Source: Haliclona indistincta
Taxonomy: Eukaryota > Porifera > Demospongiae > Haplosclerida > Chalinidae
DNA: 64,000 nt
Assembly (NCBI GenBank): GCA_964017065.1
Contig: OZ024790.1
Location: forward strand, 3,280,631 to 3,344,630
Direction: 5' to 3'
Below, one piece after another: positions 57,001 to 64,000 of this stretch. The first letter of the stretch is position 1. Each line of letters starts with the position of its first letter. A model generated the notes under the pieces. The model saw only the letters and a program-made list of their open reading frames with translations. It ran no database searches and was not told the DNA's origin. The position numbers and the translations under genes are program-made.

Positions 57001-57459
57001 CTAGTCTACTTAAATCTTGGTGGGACTAGTGTAACAGCTAATGATCCAGACACCGCTAAGTCACTCACTAAAATGCTTCAAGTGAACAAGTCACTTACAC
57101 ATCTTGACCTATCGAGTAAAGACACTATACCTGCTAACCGTATTATCTCACTCATCTTTTCTGCACTCGAACACAACACCACTCTACTTCATTTAGTCCT
57201 CCGTGGTAGAGAAATTTCGAAAGATGATGCAGAATGCATTGCTCAGGCACTGAAATCAAATCAATCGCTACAAACAATTGATATCTCACGTGCTTATATT
57301 ATTCGTATTGATATTATTCTTGCTGCACTCAAGTTCAACACCACGTTGAAAACGATGTGCATTTCTTACAACTGGGCTGCTGATGTTGCTGTTGAAGATT
57401 TGCAGAGAGCAAGAAAAGAGAGTGGATTACCTTCCATTGACATTGTATTTCTGCCATAG
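54008..57459 (+). CDS. NLR 1: Death-NACHT-LRR receptor
   Basis: Two exons, 54008-54347 and 54401-57459, phases agreeing, 1132 aa. Exon 1 encodes a Death domain (LAKIALSISVDWREISPFLD, W near MRLWKKRQ, SECEMSDLVEKVQKLL). Exon 2 begins with a Pro/Ser linker, then NACHT: Walker A GAPGGGKST, Walker B LFVFDGWDEFP, sensor-like VLITSRPVSS, and the winged-helix region. From about residue 660 ribonuclease-inhibitor-type LRRs follow (NTTLISLDLSNCDITAAD; NSTLVYLNLGGTSVTAND; NKSLTHLDLS). This is the tripartite NLR architecture reported as expanded in the sponge Amphimedon; ligand sensing and Death-domain signalling are inferred from that family. Relative to NLR 2 it has one extra ~56-residue LRR unit (56464-56630 duplicated at 56631-56807). 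Confidence 0.93.
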
Positions 57460-57660
57460 ACGAGTGAAAGACTTGAAATATGATGATGATTTACCTTTAC
57501 AATAATAGCAGCACATGTGCATTGAGAAGTGTAACACCTTCAACACAGTACAAGACACTATAGCTAAATTTGATTATTTTCATTCAATTTTTAAACATCA
57601 ATTGCATGATTTTGTGACATTCAATTTTTCGATGGATCATCTGTGTTACGATCTATAATA

Positions 57661-57899
57661 ATTAACCCTCGGCGCATGCGCGAGGGTTACGGTACTTGGT
57701 TTGTCATTCATTCACTCGTTCATTCTAGCCTCGTCCCCAGGCTATCGTTCATTCATTAACCCTCGGCGCATGCGCGAGGGTTACGGTACTTGGTTTGTCA
57801 CTCATTCGTTCATTAACCCTCGGCGCATGCGCGAGGGTTACGGTACTTGCTCTGTCGTTAACCCTCGGCGCATGCGCGAGGGTTACGGTACTTGCTTTG
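57661..57899. repeat. Four hairpin units TAACCCTCGGCGCATGCGCGAGGGTTA
   Basis: Four copies of a near-perfect palindrome (core cggcgcatgcgcg), each followed by cggtacttg, start near 57663, 57758, 57813 and 57859. They read like repeated heads of the tandem unit that follows. Spacers are low-complexity cattcatt-type sequence, so this is not a CRISPR array. Confidence 0.85.
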
Positions 57900-60625
57900 T
57901 CGTTCGGTCGGTCTGTCTCTTCTGCTACAGAGATCAGCGATCGCTTCTACGCGTCAACTAAGGTATGAACAGGCTAAGCATGACCATGGCTTGCAATGTG
58001 ACTCGTGGATTTTGCTAAAGTGCTTTCGTTCTCGAGTTATGTATGGCTGGCTCACCTTGACAGCCATCTTGGACCTCTCTGACGACAAACGTGCCCATAG
58101 TTGACTACCTAGGTACTTGTAGATTCCATCTAAACTTCAGGACAGCTCTTGGGGTGCGTAGACATCTCAAGAAAAAGCCTATCAAAGCCAAGAGCAATGG
58201 CTACCTACTCGTGTTCTCGGTCACGCCCACTTGACACACCTTGTCCTTGTGGTCAGCACTTTGCTGTCTTCTGTTTACCAGTACAGTTTCAATAGTAAGC
58301 AGGTTGGCTTTAGCTGCAAAGCTCCTTCTGAAAGCCATAACTAAGGAGCTAACTCTACAATGTGCAACACGCCGAGGGTTTCGTGAAATCTGTTCATTCG
58401 GTCGGTCGGTCTGTCTGTCTGTCTGTCTGTCTGTCTCTTCTGCTACAGAGATCAGCGATCGCTTCTACGCGTCAACTAAGGTATGAACAGGCTAAGCATG
58501 ACCATGGCTTGCAATGTGACTCGTGGATTATGCTAAAATGCTTTCGTTCTCGAGTTATGGCTGGCTCACCTGGACGGCCATCTTGGACCTCTCTGACGAC
58601 AAAAGCGTCCATAGTTGACTACCTAGGTACTTGTAGATTCCATCTAAACTGTAGGACAGCTCTGGGGGTGCGTAGACATCTCAAGAAAAAGCCTATCAAA
58701 GCCAAGAGCAATGGCTACCTACTCAGTGTTCACGGTCACGCCCACTTGACACACCTTAATTGTCTCAGCACTTTGCTGTCTTCTGGTTAGCAGTGCAGTT
58801 TCAATAGCAAGCAGGTTGGCTTTAGCTGCAAAGCTCCTTCTGCAAACCAAAACTAAGGAGCTAACTCTACTATGTGCGACACGCCGAGGGTTTCGTGAAA
58901 TCTGTTCATTCGTTCGTTCGTTCTGTCCATCGAGCTGCAGAGACCATCGCTCACTTCTGAAACCCGGTAAAGGTATGAACAGGCTTAGCACAACAATGGC
59001 TTGCAATGTGACTCGTGGATTTTGCTAAAGTGCTTTCGTTCTTGAGTTATGGCTGGCTCACATTGCATGACGGCCATCTTAGACTTCTCTGACGACAAAA
59101 AACACCCATAGTTGACTACCTAGGTGCTTGTAGATTTCATCTAAACTGCAGGACAGCTCTGGGGGTGCGTAGACATCTCAAGAAAAAGCCTATCAAAGCC
59201 AGAGCAATGGCTACCTGATCTAGTGTTGACGGTCACGCCCACTTGACACACCTACACGCCCACTTGACACACCTACACGCCCACTTGACACACAGTCGTG
59301 GTCAGCACTTTGCTGTGCAGTGCAGTTTCAACAGTACTACAGCCTATAAGCTAAACAGGTTGGGACTAGCTGCAACTCCTGCTGCAATCTCCCAACTAGG
59401 GAGCTTAGTGCTAACTCTACAATATTTGCAATGGTGCTCAAACGCCGAGGGTTCGTGAAATTCGTTCATTCGTTCTGTCCATCGAGCTGCAGAGACCAAC
59501 GCTCACTTCTGAAACTCGGTAAAGGTATGAACAGACTTAGCACGACAATGGCTTGCAATGCGACTCGTGGATTTTGCTAAAGTGCTTTCGTTCTTGAGTT
59601 ATGGCTGGCTCACGTACCTTGCCATGACCTGACGGCCATCTTAGACTTCTCTGACAACAAACGCGTCCATAGTTGACTACCTAGGTACTTGTAGATTCCA
59701 TCTAAACAGCAGGACAGCTCTGGGGGTGCGTAGACATCTCAAGAAAAAGCCTATGGCTACCTCAGGCTACTCAGTGTTCACGGTCACGCCCACTTGACAC
59801 ACCTTGTCTCGGTTGTGGTCAGCACTTTGCTGTCTTCTGGTTAGCAGTGCAGTTTGGCTGTAGCTGCAAAGCTCCTTCTGCAAACCATAACTAAGGAGCT
59901 AACTCTACAAAGTTTGCAACGGCGCTCAAACGCGGCGGTCAACAATCACTGGACTGGACCAGTGGACTGGACTGGTGGACTGGACTGACCTTTGGTGCAG
60001 GAAACAGGAAACCGCGCCCATAATTACTACTAAATCCTACTCCCAAGACCCTAAAACCTTCGCCTAACAGCGCACAGATGGACCTAACAGCGCACAGATG
60101 GACCTAACAGCGCACAGATGGACCTAACAGCGCTCAGTATGGACCTAACAGCGCCCAGTATTCGCCTAACAGCGCCCAGTATGGGCCTAACAGCGCCCAG
60201 TATGGACCTAACAGCGCCCAGTATTCGCCTAACGGCGTCCAGTATTCGCCAGAATAGTAATGAGTGCCGTTAGATCCATACTGGGCGCTGATAGGTCCAT
60301 ACTGGGCGCTGTTAGGCGAATACTGGGCGCTGTTAGGTCCATACTGAGCGCTGTTAGGTCCATACTGAGCGCTGTTAGGTCCATCTGTGCGCTGTTAGGT
60401 CCATCTGTGCGCTGTTAGGTCCATCTGTGCGCTGTTAGGTCCATCTGTGCGCTGTTAGGCGAAGGTTTTAGGGTCTTGGGTGTAGGATTTAGTAGTAATT
60501 ATGGGCGCGGTTTCCTGTTTCCTGCACCAAAGGTCAGTCCAGTAGTCCAGTCCACCAGTCCAGTCCACTGGTCCAGTCCAGTGATTGTTGACCGCCCTCA
60601 AACGCCGAGGGTTCGTGAAATTCGT
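57900..60625 (+). repeat. Tandem array of ~500-bp units
   Basis: About four units share ctgcagagacc/ctacagagatc, ggtatgaacaggct, ggcttgcaatg, agttgactacctaggt, gcgtagacatctcaagaaaa, ggtcacgcccacttgacaca and cgccgagggtt. Boundaries fall near 58372, 58882, 59447 and 60603. The last unit is split by the insertion at 59934-60596. Blocks resemble the TGCCTCGGTGG repeat family (gttgactgcctag, cacgcccag). No gene is encoded. Confidence 0.8.
59934..60596. mobile_element. 663-bp foldback element, 9-bp target duplication
   Basis: The two halves are near-perfect reverse complements meeting at about 60255. The ends are ggcggtcaacaatcactgga and its complement. Each arm contains tandem ~20-bp units of the type cctaacagcgcacagatgga. 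CTCAAACGC flanks both sides (59925-59933 and 60597-60605), and the array unit at 59434 shows the uninterrupted site. A 9-base duplication points to a Mutator-like foldback. Confidence 0.9.
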
Positions 60626-60629
60626 TCAT

Positions 60630-61325
60630 TCATTATATCATTGCAACAATTACATTCAACTTTTGTATGAATTTACTATAGTACTGTAATAGCTCTTAGT
60701 TCCATATCATGCATGGTTGTGGTCTCAGAAAACTTGTCAACAGTTTTTAGATAGTGCCTAATGAAAGCTAGTTTTACATGTACTGCATCAAGCGTGCTAT
60801 TATGATCAATGACTTAAGGTTGTGAGTCCATTTATTAAGGTTCAAAGTGAGTGAGTCCATACCTCCAGTCTCTGCAAAGTGTGGAATATCTAAATTAAAG
60901 TCTATAGTATCTGAAATCAGAGTCAACAACAGCTAGTTAGGTGGGTATCTTCACTTCCATTTCCTGTTTCAGTCTGTTTCCTTAAGCTTGTTTTTGGTTC
61001 CTCCTTTAGGCTGACCCAGCTAGGTTGGGGTTGGAGACGTCTTGTGCATGAAAATTCAACAAGTGTGTGGGTACCAAATCACATGATCTTAACAGTTAGG
61101 ACACAGCTGTGTAACATAGCTCATTTTCCTCTAGCACGATCAGTGGTCATGTCAAACTACTGGCTTACTGAGGATTCGCTTTTCAGTAAGATTGCAGGAT
61201 ACACAATGTTAAATAAATCAACTTCTGGGCAACAGTAGACAGTAGAAAATTTAATTTTCAGAGTTGCTCGATGGTGCTGAAGAGTGTGTCCACCACATGG
61301 CTAATGTATATATTGTCTAACATAT
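60630..61325. other. Non-coding spacer between array and NLR 2
   Basis: No NLR 5' exon, Death domain or Walker A region is visible. Small ORFs here have no family signs. Confidence 0.5.
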
Positions 61326-63716
61326 ATGATGGAAAGAATGTTTTATTTGTTTTTGATGGATGGGATGAGTTTCCACCAGATTTGATGAAAGTCTCGCTCG
61401 TCTCCACTATACTTCGACAGCCACATAAACTTTCTCTTCATCAGAGTACTGTACTAATCACCTCTCGACCAGTGTCCTCAGGAAACCTGCTCAACATAGC
61501 TGATCGACGAGTGGAGATCCTGGGATTCACTCAACAACAGATCCGTGATTACATAGAGAAAGCTCTTGAAGGCAACAGTGCTCACATTCAGCAACTTGTC
61601 AGGCATCTTAAAGAGCACCCAGTTATAGAAGGTTATTGCTATATACCACTTCATTTAGCAATACTTGTGCACATATTCCTTACAATGAAGGGAGCCTTAC
61701 CTACCACACATCACGAACTATTCTGCTCTCTTATACTCTGCTGCATATAGTCCGAGAACAAGAAACACATGATCCCGACACAAATTTACCGGAAATGTCC
61801 TCATTTGACGATCTTCCTGATGACCTTAAGTCTAAACTGAACAACCTTAGCTTATTAGCATACAATGGAGTAATAAAAGGAAAAATCATTTTTTTATTTA
61901 AAAGACTTGCAATCATCTGACCTGTCTACCAATATTTCATCTTTAGGGCTTCTTCAGACAACTGCATGAGGGGTTCACACTTTGCAGTAAATCACTTTCT
62001 TATAACTTTCTTCATCTCTCAGTTCAAGAGCTTCTTGCTGCTTACCATATTTCAGAGATGGACTCTAGTGAACAGGTCAAAGTATTTAAGAAATTGTTCG
62101 GAAGTTCTCGTTTTCAAGCCGTTCTTCAGTACTATTGTGGCTTCACGAAATTAGACAATCCAGAAATACAACAATTCATATCTTCATATCATCGCTATTT
62201 GACTGATCTTCACCAAGTTTTACCCATACTTAAATGCTTCTTCGAAGCAAAGCAGCCGTCTTTATCCCAGTTAGTTGATCCTACTAGGTTTATGCAGAGC
62301 ATTAGATCATACGACCCTGATGATGAATTATATCTTTTTTGGGGATTGACTCCAGTTGATTTTCTTGCAGTTGGATATTTCATTATCTCATTTCTGTCCA
62401 CATGTGGACATGAGTCTAACACTAATACACCTACTTTGTATCTTGAAATAGATGATCCCATTGATGATCATTGTTTAAAGCTACTGCTAGATGAACTCTC
62501 AAAGAATCCTATTGGAGGATTGTCAACATCAGCAGGTGCTTTGTCAGAAAAATTGGTCGTGTTGAAGCTGAATCCATCAGATATGGGATTGAAGTATGTA
62601 GCATCTTACCTCAAAACATTTTCTTTAATCGGTGAATTTACATTAATGCATAGGAAAGAAGAGGTTTTTCTGAACGAGTTTGTTGTTGAAATGCTGCATA
62701 CGAACAATTCTATAACCAAACTTAGTCTACAAGATAACTCACACGAATTCAATAATTCGTTAACCATTAAATGTGCTCATCTGAACAAGCCACTTACAGA
62801 ACTTCATCTATCTTCACTGTCAGATGAACTGCTACACATCATTATCGCTCATCTTCAATACAGTACTACTCTGGTCAAGTTAAGCATAAGCAAACCTCAG
62901 TCTGGTATGACAGCGGAAACTGCTACGGGTCTCACTAAAATGCTTGAAGTAAACAAATCTCTTACACATCTTGTTGCTTCGCACTCGAAGTATTTCTCAG
63001 ACTATGAGGCTTTTTGTGTTTTCAAAGGTCTTCAACACAATACTACTCTTATCAGCCTGGACCTGAGCAATTGTGATATAACTGCTGCAGATCCAGAAAT
63101 CATTAAGTCACTCATGCTTCAGGAAAACAGTTGTCTTACGCACTTAAATCTTTCAGGAAACATTGGTTTTTCAGACACAGGAGCTCGATGCATTTTCGAA
63201 AGCCTCCAATACAATAGCACTCTAGTCTACTTAAATCTTGGTGGGACAAGTATAACAGCTAATGATCCAGACACCGCTAAGTCTCTCGCTAAAATGCTTC
63301 AAGTGAACAAGTCACTTACACATCTTGACCTATCGTGTAAAGAGACGTACATACCTGCTAACCATAATTTTATTATCTCGCTCATCTTTTCAGCACTCGA
63401 GCACAACACCACTCTACTTCACTTAGTCCTCCGTTGTAGAGAAATTTGGAAACATGATGCAGAATGCATTGCTCAGGCACTGAAATCAAATCAATCGCTA
63501 CTAACAATTGATATCTCACGTGCTTATAATATTCGTATTGATATTATTCTTGCTGCACTCAAGTTCAACACCACGTTGAAAACTATGTGCATTTCCCACA
63601 ACTCGGCTGCCGATGTTGCTGTTGAAGATTTGCAGAGAGCAAGAAAAGAGAGTGGATTGCCTCCTATTGACATTGTATTTCATAGAGTGGTAGACGAAAC
63701 AATTTATTTTCCATAA
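61326..63716 (+). pseudogene. NLR 2: 5'-truncated, frameshifted NACHT-LRR duplicate
   Basis: Homology to NLR 1 starts abruptly at DGKNVLFVFDGWDEF, so the Death domain, linker and Walker A motif are missing. At least three indels break the frame compared with NLR 1: two extra bases near 61745 (gcatatagtccg), one net base near 61890 (T run), and four near 61965 (actgcatgagg). From 62058 an LRR-containing frame of ~550 codons is open to a stop at 63716. It lacks the extra LRR unit of NLR 1. Its last residues differ (FHRVVDETIYFP). It is a recent tandem duplicate that cannot bind nucleotide. Confidence 0.88.
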
Positions 63717-64000
63717 TACATCTGTATTGAAAATAAAAGCCTACATTACATTACAGTACAAAAACATTTTATGTAATTTTCAGTCATTCCTTCAACATTT
63801 TCAGTTGAGGTATAAATATCATATACATGTGTGCATCAATCACATGAATTTGTGACAGATAGATTTTTGGTCAATTCTTCTATTGAGGTTACCTAACTAA
63901 CCTGTGCATGCTGCAATTTGCAATCATCATCATCATAAAAAATTCTGCTTACATGTAGCTTGTATACATTTACTCCTAAGTTTCTTGTCATGCAAGTGGT
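63717..64000. other. 3' flank, non-coding
   Basis: AT-rich DNA; gaaaataaaagcc at 63729 could be a polyadenylation-type signal. No gene is seen to the window end. Confidence 0.5.

Noticed and set aside
57661..57899. Regularly spaced palindromic repeats resembling a CRISPR array
   Set aside because: Eukaryotic context, only four units, low-complexity and unequal spacers, no cas genes; they are heads of a dispersed repeat.

Overview
The window is animal nuclear DNA. Genes are split by short GT-AG introns, and Death-domain NLR genes, a REXO1 homologue, TTC4, a RAVER-like gene and a calponin/transgelin gene occur together. The AT-rich background, many small foldback transposons and compact introns best fit a demosponge (Amphimedon-like). 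That placement is inference from recollection; no marker gene was searched. One 200-N assembly gap lies at 32369-32568.

Layout. 1-2760 is stacked foldback elements. 2840-13695 holds three tandem paralogues of a P-loop GTPase (A intact, B broken by a MITE and a frameshift, C intact), separated by transposons, including a 2.9-kb element with ~600-bp inverted repeats and a recurring transposon-type ORF. 13826-16240 is repeats. 16723-20632 (minus) is TTC4 in nine in-phase exons, sharing a 76-bp divergent promoter with GTPase D (20709). GTPase D carries a transmembrane segment and a Thr/Ser repeat tail. REXO1 copy 1 (broken) follows. The block TTC4 exon 1 / promoter / GTPase / REXO1 is then repeated: decayed TTC4 exon 1, GTPase E, and REXO1 copy 2 (open through ten exons up to the gap). 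REXO1 copy 3 continues after the gap to 41532; its last intron carries a repeat that is itself split by a hAT element. 41840-44369 is an eight-exon gene joining a Death domain, a coiled coil and the same GTPase. A REXO1 3' fragment (copy 4) follows. 47446-53850 (minus) holds the calponin/transgelin-like and RAVER-like genes. 54008-57459 is a Death-NACHT-LRR receptor, followed by a tandem repeat array with a foldback insertion and a 5'-truncated NLR pseudogene.

How it fits together. TTC4 (Hsp90/Hsp70 co-chaperone), REXO1 (RNA exonuclease), RAVER-like and calponin-like genes are housekeeping or structural. Among them sits an expanding set of putative innate-immune genes: six GTPases in two subgroups and two NLRs. 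The most interesting item is the Death domain-coiled coil-GTPase fusion, which has the layout of an NLR-type adaptor/sensor with a GTPase in place of NACHT. In five of six GTPases the G4 guanine-specificity motif reads T-x-A-N rather than N/T-K-x-D. Exon models were built by hand from splice sites and reading phase; where stated, all junction phases agree.
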